Shown here: positions 26,764 to 35,800 of the stretch, in pieces
Layout: each line of letters opens with the position of its first letter
Position numbering within the stretch: the first letter of the stretch is position 1
Assembly: GCF_017471675.1 (NCBI RefSeq)
Contig: NZ_JAFUSK010000030.1
Span: forward strand, 1-56,146
DNA: 56,146 nt
Source: Pseudobutyrivibrio sp.
GTDB taxonomy: Bacteria; Bacillota; Clostridia; Lachnospirales; Lachnospiraceae
Direction of reading: 5' to 3'
Position numbers and translations under genes: made by a program
Notes under the pieces: model-generated
What the model was told of the DNA's origin: nothing
Seen by the model: only the letters and a program-made list of their open reading frames with translations
Database searches by the model: none

Positions 26764-27897
26764 ATGAGCTATCCAGAAATTAGCTTTCTTTATCTTAATG
26801 AAGAGGAAATGATAAAAGCTGGTGTAAAGAATATGCATGACTGCATTGATACTATGGAGAATGTGATTAAGTGCTTGAATGCTGGGGATTATGTTATGGG
26901 AGGAGAAAATCATAATTCCCATGGTAGTCAAGTGTCTTTTCCTAAAGAGTCAAAATTTCCTAATATGCCAATTGATGAAGGGGATGATAGAAGATTTATG
27001 GCTATGCCGGCATATATTGGAGGTCCATTTGATATGGCAGGTATGAAATGGTATGGCAGCAATTCTAATAATAAAACTAAGGGACTTCCAAGATCTATTC
27101 TAACGTTAATGCTTAATGACAAGGATACTGGAGCACCAATAGCTTTAATGTCGGCCAATATATTAAGTGCTATGCGAACTGGTGCAATTCCAGGTGTTGG
27201 CGCTAAATATTTAGCAAAAAAGGATGCAAAGGTTTGCGGAATATGTGGACCTGGTGTAATGGGAAAGACTTCTTTAGAAGCAATTATCTCAAGCTGTCCT
27301 AATATCGAAGAGATTAAGGTAAAAGGAAGAGGGCAGAATTCTTTAGACAGGTTTATCTCATATGCGAAGGAGAAATACCCACATATTAAGAATATAAAAT
27401 CTGTAGATACTATTGAGGAATTAGTTAGGAACACGGATGTAATTTCTTTTGCCAATTCTGGAAATACAGATCCTTCAACATATCCGTTTGTGAAGTATGA
27501 ATGGCTAAAAAAGGGAGCACTAATTATAGGATTAAGCTGTTTTGATATGGATAGTACGGAAATGGCTAAATGCAAATTAGTAGTGGATAACACTGCTTTA
27601 TATGAAACCTGGGCAGAGGAATTTCCGTATCCATCATTTGGAGCTAACAATATAATCGGTTCAAAATTCACGGATATGATACATGATGAAATTATAAAAA
27701 GGGAAGAGATGATAGATTTGGGGGACATAATAAATGGAATCAAAAAGGACAGAGATACTCAAAATCAGATAGTCATTTTTTCTGTAGGAGGTATGCCTGT
27801 GGAAGATGTAGCCTGGGGAAAGTATTGTTATGAAAATGCAATAAAGCAGGGGCTTGGAACAACTCTTAAGCTGTGGGATAAACCTGATTTAGCCTAG
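26764..27897 (+). CDS. Ornithine cyclodeaminase/mu-crystallin family oxidoreductase, copy 2
   Basis: A 377-residue paralogue of the gene upstream; I chose ATG 26764, eight bases after GGAAGGAG, over GTG 26755. It starts MSYPEISFLYLNEEEMIKAG, and keeps RRFMAMPAYIGG, SANILSAMRTGAIPGVGAKY and a more regular nucleotide turn VCGICGPGVMGKTS. The two copies are clearly divergent along their length, so they are an old duplication and may form a heteromer or use different substrates. Together with the flavin dehydrogenase genes downstream they suggest an amine to imine to amino-acid route. Confidence 0.83.
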   Translation: MSYPEISFLYLNEEEMIKAGVKNMHDCIDTMENVIKCLNAGDYVMGGENHNSHGSQVSFPKESKFPNMPIDEGDDRRFMAMPAYIGGPFDMAGMKWYGSNSNNKTKGLPRSILTLMLNDKDTGAPIALMSANILSAMRTGAIPGVGAKYLAKKDAKVCGICGPGVMGKTSLEAIISSCPNIEEIKVKGRGQNSLDRFISYAKEKYPHIKNIKSVDTIEELVRNTDVISFANSGNTDPSTYPFVKYEWLKKGALIIGLSCFDMDSTEMAKCKLVVDNTALYETWAEEFPYPSFGANNIIGSKFTDMIHDEIIKREEMIDLGDIINGIKKDRDTQNQIVIFSVGGMPVEDVAWGKYCYENAIKQGLGTTLKLWDKPDLA

Positions 27898-27928
27898 AGA
27901 AAGAGCTTACATAGAAAGGAGTCGCATT

Positions 27929-28258
27929 ATGCCAGTAACACGAATAAAAGAACATCCAATACTTGGAGTACAGGAAAAAGGGAATAGAATTAGATTCACT
28001 TTTGATGGCAAGGAAGTGGAAGGATATGAGGGGGAACCTATAGCAGCAGCTCTTAAGGCCGCAGGTCTTATGGTCCACAGATATACAAAAAAGGAACATA
28101 AGCCAAGGGGAATATTCTGTGCTATTGGTAGATGCACAGACTGTGTAATGGTGGTGGATGGAATACCAAATGTAAGGACTTGTATCACTCCACTTAAATC
28201 GGGAATGGATGTGAGAACTCAGTATGGTGTTAGCGATAAGCCATTTGATAAACAGTAG
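27929..28258 (+). CDS. Small [2Fe-2S] protein, HcnA/SoxD-like dehydrogenase subunit
   Basis: A 109-residue protein with a plant-type ferredoxin fold as found in the small subunits of HcnABC, opine and hydroxyproline dehydrogenases. The fold starts RIRFTFDGKEVEGYEGEPIA, and cluster cysteines are in FCAIGRCTDCVMVVDG and RTCITP. It is the electron carrier of a three- or four-subunit amine dehydrogenase with the next three genes. Confidence 0.85.
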   Translation: MPVTRIKEHPILGVQEKGNRIRFTFDGKEVEGYEGEPIAAALKAAGLMVHRYTKKEHKPRGIFCAIGRCTDCVMVVDGIPNVRTCITPLKSGMDVRTQYGVSDKPFDKQ

Positions 28259-28272
28259 TAGGAGGCATAAGT

Positions 28273-29850
28273 ATGAATAGATACGATTTAATTATTGTTG
28301 GCGCAGGACCTTCTGGACTATCAGCGGCAATTGAAGCAGCTAAAAGAGGAATGAAAGTAGTTGTTTTTGATGAAAATGAAAAGCCAGGTGGACAACTATT
28401 TAAGCAAATTCATAAATTTTTTGGTTCAAAGGAACATAGAGCTAAAGTTAGAGGCTTTGTAATTGGACAGCAGCTACTTGATGAGGCAGATGAAGTTGGG
28501 GTGGAGGTTGTATTAAATGCCACAGTAATTGGACTTTATCAGGATAAGGAAGTAGTTGTAAAAATAGGTGATGAAGTAATCCACTACAAAGGAGATTCCA
28601 TAATCATTGCGACAGGCGCAGCAGAAAACATGGTGACTTTTCCAGGCTGGACATTGCCAGGTGTGATTGGTGCTGGAGCAGCTCAAACTATGATGAATCT
28701 ACATGGAGTAAAACCAGGACAGAGGGTACTGATGCTTGGTTCTGGAAATGTAGGCTTAGTTGTATCTTTTCAGCTTATGCAGTGCGGCTGTGAAGTGGTA
28801 GCTTTAGTAGATGCAGCACCTAGAGTAGGTGGTTATGGGGTTCATGCTGCCAAAGTGGCTCGTACAGGGGTACCTTTTTATTTATCACATACTATTGTTA
28901 AGGCTGAGGGAGATAATAAAGTAACAGGGGTGACCATCGCTCAGGTTGATTCTTCTTTTAAATTTATCCCTGGAACAGAAAAGCACTTTGAGGTGGACAC
29001 AATTTGCCTTGCTGTTGGACTTTCACCTATGTCTCAGTTGCTTAAGATGGCAGGCTGTGAAATGGAGGATAATCCAAAACGGGGAGGTCAGGTACCAATA
29101 TGTGATGAGTACGGACGTACTTCTATTGCTGGTATATTTGTAGCTGGTGATGTAAGTGGTATTGAGGAAGCATCATCTGCAATGATCGAGGGGCGAATGG
29201 CTGGAGTAGTGGCAGCAGAATACTTAGGATACGTAAGAGCAGAAGAGATGGAAGCAGAACTGTCTGTATTAGATAATGCATTAGATGGTCTTAGGCAGGG
29301 GATGTTTGCACCTAAAAATAGGGGAAAAGAAATTGCAAAAACAGAGGAAGGAATAGATATTTCAAAAAATCTACTATTGCATGGCTTCGTGGGTGATGAT
29401 GAAATCGAAAGATTTCCTGGAGTAACACACAAAGTTGGAGTACATCCAGTAATGGAGTGTACTCAAAACATTCCTTGTAATCCATGTCAGGATGCATGCA
29501 AGAAGGGATGTATTTCTATTGGCGCTAATATTACTTCCCTTCCTATTGTTGTAGATAATAGCCAGTGTATTAACTGTGGAATGTGCGTAGCTAGCTGCTC
29601 GGGCCAGGCTATCTTTTTAGTTGATGAGGATTGTGGAGATGGAACTGCAACAGTCACATTGCCATATGAATTTCTACCACTACCTGAAGTGGGAGCTAAA
29701 GGAAAAGGCTTAGGTAGAAATGGCCAGATAGTCTGTGATGCACAGGTGGTTAGCGTTAAAAGTGCAAAAGCCTTTGATAAAACCAATTTGTTAACCATAC
29801 GTGTTCCTAAAGAGTATGCAATGAAGGCTAGATTTTTTAAAGCCGTATAA
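28273..29850 (+). CDS. FAD/NAD-type dehydrogenase subunit with ferredoxin motif (HcnB/OoxA-like)
   Basis: A 525-residue flavoprotein. IIVGAGPSGLSAAIEAAKRG at residue 6 binds FAD, and a second dinucleotide turn MLGSGNVGLVVS is near 155. IAGIFVAGDVSGIEEASSA is near 285. The C-terminal third has Cys-rich parts CNPCQDACKKGC and CINCGMCVASC, a ferredoxin-like [4Fe-4S] insertion, more than in the classic aerobic HcnB. This fits an anaerobe passing electrons to ferredoxin-like carriers. The substrate is probably an imino acid or secondary amine. Confidence 0.85.
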   Translation: MNRYDLIIVGAGPSGLSAAIEAAKRGMKVVVFDENEKPGGQLFKQIHKFFGSKEHRAKVRGFVIGQQLLDEADEVGVEVVLNATVIGLYQDKEVVVKIGDEVIHYKGDSIIIATGAAENMVTFPGWTLPGVIGAGAAQTMMNLHGVKPGQRVLMLGSGNVGLVVSFQLMQCGCEVVALVDAAPRVGGYGVHAAKVARTGVPFYLSHTIVKAEGDNKVTGVTIAQVDSSFKFIPGTEKHFEVDTICLAVGLSPMSQLLKMAGCEMEDNPKRGGQVPICDEYGRTSIAGIFVAGDVSGIEEASSAMIEGRMAGVVAAEYLGYVRAEEMEAELSVLDNALDGLRQGMFAPKNRGKEIAKTEEGIDISKNLLLHGFVGDDEIERFPGVTHKVGVHPVMECTQNIPCNPCQDACKKGCISIGANITSLPIVVDNSQCINCGMCVASCSGQAIFLVDEDCGDGTATVTLPYEFLPLPEVGAKGKGLGRNGQIVCDAQVVSVKSAKAFDKTNLLTIRVPKEYAMKARFFKAV

Positions 29851-29862
29851 AGGAGGAACGTC

Positions 29863-30201
29863 ATGAATAGTATAAATGATAGAAGTAGAGACATAGGCGA
29901 GTTTAAGTCTATGCCAGATGATGATATGTTGATTTGTAGATGTGAGGAAATCACTAAGGGGGAAATCAGAAAGGCTGTACATGATGGAATGTGGACACTG
30001 ACTGAAATTAGAAGATATCTTAGAACTGGTATGGGTTTATGTCAGGGGCAGACCTGCTCAAAGCTTGTTAAGGGAATTGTGGCAAGGGAGCTTGGAATTT
30101 CACCAGCAGAGTTAGAACCTGCTACAAGTAGAGTTCCTATGAGACCGATAGAAATGAAGGTATTCGCCAATGAAGCAGAAAAGTTAAAGGAGGCGAATTA
30201 G
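29863..30201 (+). CDS. BFD-like [2Fe-2S] protein
   Basis: A 112-residue protein with a bacterioferritin-associated-ferredoxin-like cluster: MLICRCEEITKGEIRKAV and later GLCQGQTCSKLV, four Cys in a CxC-x(n)-CxxxxC layout. In HcnB/OoxA enzymes this domain is commonly the C-terminal end of the large subunit; here it is a separate gene, so the subunit has been split, or the anaerobic form was never fused. It lies between the large and catalytic flavin subunits. Confidence 0.84.
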   Translation: MNSINDRSRDIGEFKSMPDDDMLICRCEEITKGEIRKAVHDGMWTLTEIRRYLRTGMGLCQGQTCSKLVKGIVARELGISPAELEPATSRVPMRPIEMKVFANEAEKLKEAN

Positions 30202-30202
30202 T

Positions 30203-31333
30203 ATGAAAAATACAGCTGAGGTAATCATTATAGGAGGCGGAATAATTGGTTGTGCGGTAGCCTACTACCTTGCTAAGCGAGGTGTCACTGATGTAATAGT
30301 GCTTGAGGGTAGTGACCATATAGGAAATGGAGGATCTAGCAGAAATGGTGGGGGTGTAAGACAGTCAGGCAGAGATGTAAGAGAACTTCCACTTGTAATG
30401 TATGGAATAAAAAATCTGTGGCCAAATTTATCAGAAGAGCTTCAGGTGGCTTGCGAATATCATCAGGATGGGAACTTACGATTAGGGAAGACTGAAAAGC
30501 ACAGAGAGATTCTCACTAAGCTGGCTAATAATGCAAAAGGGGTAGGATTAGATGTAAGAATGATAGATGGTGATGAGGTGAGACAAATCAATCCATATCT
30601 GTCAGACGAGGTAATATGTGCCAGCTGGTGTCCTACAGATGGACATGCCAATCCTCTTACAACTACACTTGGCTACTATAAGATGGCAAGAAAGATGGGC
30701 GTGAGATTTATTAGTGGTGAGCCTGTAAAGGAGCTGAGACTGATTAAGGGCCGAATTCGTCAGGTCATTACACCAAACAGTATATATGAAGGGGAGAGTG
30801 TACTTGTAGCTGCAGGTCTGGATTCAAGAGAGATACTTACTACTGTAGGAATTGATATTCCAATGACTAATTCATTATTAGAGTGTCTTGTAACTGAGGC
30901 TCAGCCTCATATGTTTGATCAAATGCTTGGAACAGCTGAAGCAGATTTTTACGGACATCAGACTAAGCATGGTTCTTTTGTATTTGGAGGTTCATCTGGG
31001 CTTGAAAGATATAATAAGGATAATGGAATGGTATCTAATAGCTCAAAGACTGCGCCATGCATTTGCCGAGGTATTATGAAATATTTCCCAAATCTTGCGA
31101 ATGCAAAGATTGTTAGAACGTGGGCAGGTTGGATGGATGCCTCAGCTGATGGAGTTCCCGCCATAGGAAAGGTAGAGGAAATAAACGGACTATATGTGGC
31201 ATGTGCTTTCAATGGACACGGTTTTGGAATTGCTCCTGCTGTGGGAGAGCAGTTGGCTAAGCTAATTACTACAGATACAACAGATATTGATTTATATGAC
31301 CTTAGATATGATAGATATAAGGCTAAAATATAA
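30203..31333 (+). CDS. FAD-dependent amino-acid oxidoreductase (HcnC/OoxB-like DAO family)
   Basis: A 376-residue DAO-fold flavoprotein. The FAD turn is IIIGGGIIGCAVAYYLAKRG at residues 8-27. SSRNGGGVRQSGRD, VRTWAGWMDASADGVPAIG and ACAFNGHGFGIAPAVGEQLA are typical of sarcosine/opine/proline-type oxidase subunits. It should be the substrate-oxidising subunit of a complex with the three preceding genes. With a polyamine importer in the operon, secondary amines, opine-like adducts or a cyclic imino acid are candidate substrates. Confidence 0.87.
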   Translation: MKNTAEVIIIGGGIIGCAVAYYLAKRGVTDVIVLEGSDHIGNGGSSRNGGGVRQSGRDVRELPLVMYGIKNLWPNLSEELQVACEYHQDGNLRLGKTEKHREILTKLANNAKGVGLDVRMIDGDEVRQINPYLSDEVICASWCPTDGHANPLTTTLGYYKMARKMGVRFISGEPVKELRLIKGRIRQVITPNSIYEGESVLVAAGLDSREILTTVGIDIPMTNSLLECLVTEAQPHMFDQMLGTAEADFYGHQTKHGSFVFGGSSGLERYNKDNGMVSNSSKTAPCICRGIMKYFPNLANAKIVRTWAGWMDASADGVPAIGKVEEINGLYVACAFNGHGFGIAPAVGEQLAKLITTDTTDIDLYDLRYDRYKAKI

Positions 31334-31342
31334 AGGTATGCT

Positions 31343-32503
31343 ATGAATAATTTTGATTTTAATATTCCTACGGATATACGATTTGGAAAAGGTAAAATTG
31401 CATGCTTGGCAGCAGAGCTTAGCAAGTATGGTAAAAGAGTGCTTTTAACTTATGGTGGTGGAAGTATTAAGAAAAATGGTATCTATGCTGAGGTGCTTAA
31501 TCAGTTAACTGATTTTCAGGTATTTGAACTTGGAGGGATAACACCTAATCCTAAGCTTAGTATTGTTGAAAAGGGTACAGATATTTGCAAGAAAAATAAT
31601 ATCGATGTAATTCTAGCAGTTGGAGGAGGTAGCACTATAGATGCTTCTAAGCATATTGCAGCAGCTGCTTGCTATGATGGTAATCCATGGGATTTAGTTC
31701 TTGATAGGTCTCTAGTGAAATCAGCTTTGCCAATAGCTGTAGTGCTAACCATATGTGCAACAGGTTCTGAAATGAACTGTGGGGCGGTTATCACCAATGA
31801 TGCTACCTATGAGAAGCTGGAGATAAACACTCCATTTTTATATCCTAGGTTATCTATATGTGATCCTACATATCTATTTACCCTACCTAATAAGCAAACT
31901 GCAGCAGGAGCAGTCGACATTATGTCTCATGTTTTAGAACAGTATTTTCAGCCTAATGATGAAGCATATATCACAGATGCCCTTAGCGAAGCTGTAATGA
32001 AGACTGTAATTAGATATGGAAAGAAAGCTATTGATGAACCAGAGAATTATGAGGCTAGGTCGAATCTTATGTGGGCCAGCACAATTGGTCTTAATCATTT
32101 GCTGACAGTAGGAAAAGGCGGTGCCTGGTCCGTACATCCAATAGAGCATGTGATTAGTGGGTATTATGACGTTACGCATGGTGTGGGACTTGCAATCTTA
32201 ACACCTGCATGGATGGAATATGTATTGAATGACTTCACAAAACATCGATTTGCAAGATTTGCAAGGGTAATTTTTAATGTAAAAAAATTAGATGATATGA
32301 TTGCTGCAAAAGAGGGGATTGAGTGTTTGAAGGAATATTTTAAAAGCATAGGAATGCCTTCAAGATTATCTGAAATTGGAATTGACAGTAGTAAATTTCC
32401 GACTATGGCATCTGAGGCAGTTAGAACAAGTAATATTTCTAAAAATGCTTATGTGAAGTTGGTGGAAGAAGACGTAATTGCAATATTAAATAAATGTGGG
32501 TAA
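31343..32503 (+). CDS. Iron-containing alcohol dehydrogenase (butanol-dehydrogenase-like)
   Basis: A 386-residue family III alcohol dehydrogenase. It starts NNFDFNIPTDIRFGKGKI; the nucleotide site is AVGGGSTIDASKHIAAA near 93. Metal ligands are plausible in VDIMSHVLEQYF, WSVHPIEHVISG and DVTHGVGLAILTP. It would reduce an aldehyde freed by amine breakdown, or balance redox. It is the last gene of the operon, followed by a strong terminator. Confidence 0.9.
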   Translation: MNNFDFNIPTDIRFGKGKIACLAAELSKYGKRVLLTYGGGSIKKNGIYAEVLNQLTDFQVFELGGITPNPKLSIVEKGTDICKKNNIDVILAVGGGSTIDASKHIAAAACYDGNPWDLVLDRSLVKSALPIAVVLTICATGSEMNCGAVITNDATYEKLEINTPFLYPRLSICDPTYLFTLPNKQTAAGAVDIMSHVLEQYFQPNDEAYITDALSEAVMKTVIRYGKKAIDEPENYEARSNLMWASTIGLNHLLTVGKGGAWSVHPIEHVISGYYDVTHGVGLAILTPAWMEYVLNDFTKHRFARFARVIFNVKKLDDMIAAKEGIECLKEYFKSIGMPSRLSEIGIDSSKFPTMASEAVRTSNISKNAYVKLVEEDVIAILNKCG

Positions 32504-32574
32504 GGATAGCGAAGAATAAATTAAAAATGTTCAAAGAGAACTTTTAACTATTATTTAAAAGATTTAACAATAAT

Positions 32575-32612
32575 AAAAGTGCTTGCTATAATATGGCAGG
32601 CACTTTTTAGAG
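32575..32612 (+). terminator. Terminator of the amine operon
   Basis: AAAAGTGCTTGC (32575-32586) pairs with GCAGGCACTTTT (32596-32607) through a nine-base loop. The rest of the roughly 300-base gap before gltB holds the next promoter and leader, and I see no gene in it. Confidence 0.88.
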
Positions 32613-32671
32613 AGCATGCCCGTGAATAGAACGGATAAAGGATACTTTAACACATTAAACTAAAAAAGTGC

Positions 32672-32700
32672 TTGCAATCTTAGCCAAATAGTTGTATAGT
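32672..32700 (+). promoter_or_regulatory. Promoter of the gltBD operon
   Basis: TTGCAA at 32672-32677, 17-base spacer, TATAGT at 32695-32700. The start point would be near 32707, just before the hexaloop hairpin. Confidence 0.8.
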
Positions 32701-32709
32701 TTTGCACAA

Positions 32710-32772
32710 GACAAAGGCGTCTAAGGAAATTCCCTTTAGGGGGAGTTTCTTTAGGCGCCTTTATTTTTATAC
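32710..32772 (+). promoter_or_regulatory. Leader 4: hexaloop hairpin overlapping a terminator (putative ANTAR target)
   Basis: GAC-AAAGGC-GTC (32710-32721) has the A1/G4 six-base loop. The terminator is a long stem from AGGCGTCTAAGGAAA paired, with two G-U or T-G wobbles, to TTTCTTTAGGCGCCT (ending at 32760), then a T-rich tract. The interior differs from leaders 1 and 2, but the hexaloop and its overlap with the 5' arm are the same. Confidence 0.75.
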
Positions 32773-32808
32773 ATATAATGAAACTACGATGTGGAAGGAG
32801 TAGCGGAC

Positions 32809-35800
32809 ATGGACAATCAAAAGAAAGGTTTGTATGACCCTAGTTTTGAGCATGACAATTGTGGTATAGGGGCTGTTGTGTCTATCAAAGGAATCAAGAC
32901 TCATCAGACAGTTTCAGATGCCTTAAAGATTGTTGAGAACTTAGAACATAGAGCTGGCAAGGATGCATCAGGTGAAACTGGTGATGGTGTAGGAATTCTG
33001 CTTCAGATATCACACAAGTTTTTCAAAAAGACATGCAGTGAGCTTAAGATTGAAATAGGCGACGAGCGTGAATACGGTGTGGGAATGTTCTTCTTTCCTA
33101 ATGACGAGCTTAAAAGAAAACAGGCAATGAAGATGTTTGAAATCATTGTTGAAAAGGAAGGCATGGAGTTCTTAGGCTGGAGAGATGTTCCAACAAGGCC
33201 TGAAATCCTAGGAAAGCTTGCAGTGGATTGTATGCCATTTATTGCCCAGGCATTTATCAAAAAGCCTAAGGATGTAGAAAAGGGCCTTCAATTTGATAGA
33301 AAGCTGTATGTTGCAAGACGTGTGTTTGAGCAGACAGCAGAGGATACCTATGTTGCATCCCTTTCAAGTAGAACTATTGTATACAAGGGAATGTTCCTTG
33401 TGGATCAGCTAAGACTGTTCTTTGAGGATTTGTTGGATGAGGATTACGAATCTGCAATAGCAACAGTGCATTCTCGTTTCTCTACTAACACTAATCCATC
33501 ATGGGAGCGTGCTCATCCAAACAGATTTATCGTGCACAATGGTGAGATAAATACCATAAAGGGTAATGCAGACAAGATGTTATCCCGTGAGGAGACAATG
33601 GTTTCCCAGGTGCTAGAGGATGAGATGACAAAGATTACGCCTGTATGCAATCAGGCAGGCTCTGACTCAGCAATGCTTGATAACGCACTGGAGTTTCTTG
33701 TAATGAATGGCATGCCACTTCCTCTTGCGGTAATGATTACTATTCCAGAGCCATGGGTAAAGAACAAGGCTATGGAACAGGCAAGAAGAGATTTCTACCA
33801 ATACTATTCAACAATGATGGAGCCATGGGATGGACCAGCATCAATTCTCTTCTCAGATGGTGATATCATGGGTGCGGTGCTTGATAGAAACGGTCTTAGA
33901 CCATCCCGCTACTATATTACAAACGACGATTATCTTATTCTTTCATCAGAGGTAGGTGTACTTCCTATTGAGGAAAACAGAATAAAGCTTAAGGATAGAT
34001 TAAAGCCAGGTAAGATGCTTCTTGTTGACACTGTAGAAGGACGTTTGATAGATGATAATGAACTGAAGCTTACCTATGCAAATAGACAGCCTTATGGCCA
34101 GTGGCTAGATGCTAATCTTGTTCACTTAGGTGATATCAAGATTCCTAATGAGCCAGTGCCAAAGTATTCTGCTACAGAAAGAGACAGATTGCAAAAGGCC
34201 TTTGGTTATTCCTATGAGGAGATAAAGGATTCAATTCTTCCAATGGCACTTAACGGTGTGGAAAACACCGGAGCCATGGGTATTGATGTTCCACTTGCAG
34301 TACTTTCAAAGAATCATCAGCCACTGTTTAATTACTTCAAGCAGCTGTTTGCCCAGGTAACCAATCCGCCTATTGATTCTATCAGAGAGGAAATTGTTAC
34401 AGCTACAACCATCTATCTTGGAACAGCAGGAAACGTCCTTGAAGAGAAGGAAGAAAACTGTAACATGCTGCAGATTAATAATCCTATCCTTACAACAACA
34501 GATTTGATGAAGATTAAATCCATGAAGGTTCCAGGACTTAAGACTGCCACTGTGCCTATTGTATATTACAAGAATACATCCCTAGAGAAGGCTATTGAGC
34601 ATCTTTTTGTGGAAGTGGATAAGGTAAATCATGAAGGAGCTAATATCATCATCCTTTCAGATAGAGGTGTGGACGAAAACCATGTAGCTATCCCTTCACT
34701 TCTTGCAGTTGCAGCAGTACAGCATCATCTGGTACAGACAAAGAAGCGTACATCACTTTCACTTATCCTAGAATCAGGTGAGCCAAGAGAGGTACATCAT
34801 TTTGCAACCTTGCTTGGATACGGCGCATCTGCAATCAACCCATATCTTGCACAGGAGACTATTGCGGAGCTTATTGAAAAGGGACAGCTAAAAAAGGATG
34901 TACATGCGGCAATTGATTCCTATAATGAAGCTGTAATTAGCGGAATTATAAAGATTGCTTCTAAGATGGGCATTTCTACAGTGCAGTCTTACCAGGGTGC
35001 TAAGATTTTTGAGGCTATTGGAATTAGCAAGGATGTTATAGACAGATATTTCACTGGCACCATTTCAAGAATTGGTGGAATAACTCTAGAGGATATTGAG
35101 TCTGATGTGGAAATGCAGCATTCTAAGGCATTTGATCCACTAGGCCTTGATGTGGATGAGACTCTTGATTCAAGAGGTCAGCACAAGATGCGCTCTGGTG
35201 CAGAGGAGCATCTATATAATCCTGCTACAATTCATCTTTTACAGCTTGCTACTAGGACGGGAGATTACAATACATTTAAGGAGTACACCTCACTTGTAAA
35301 TGAAGAGGAAAATGTTAGAAACCTAAGAGGACTTATAGATTTTAATTATCCTAAGAAGGGTATTAGCATTGATCAGGTAGAATCTGTTGATTCTATTGTA
35401 AAGCGATTTAAGACTGGTGCTATGAGCTACGGTTCTATTTCAAAGGAAGCTCATGAGACTATGGCTATTGCTATGAATCAGCTTCACGGCAAGTCTAACT
35501 CCGGTGAAGGCGGAGAAGAGGATGAGCGTTACGAAATAGGTCCTGATGGACTTAACCGTTGTTCAGCTATTAAGCAGGTGGCATCAGGACGATTTGGTGT
35601 TACCAGCAAATACTTAGTATCTGCCAAGGAAATCCAAATAAAGATGGCTCAAGGCGCAAAGCCTGGTGAAGGAGGCCATCTGCCAGGTAAGAAGGTGTAT
35701 CCATGGATTGCAAAGACACGTCTTTCTACTCCTGGTGTAGCTCTTATTTCCCCACCACCTCATCATGATATTTATTCAATCGAGGATTTGGCAGAGCTTA

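Noticed and set aside
26928-27743. 271-codon open frame on the minus strand
   Set aside because: It is fully antisense to the second ornithine-cyclodeaminase-family gene, which has clear family motifs and a good ribosome site. The antisense frame has no recognisable domain and is a shadow of codon usage.
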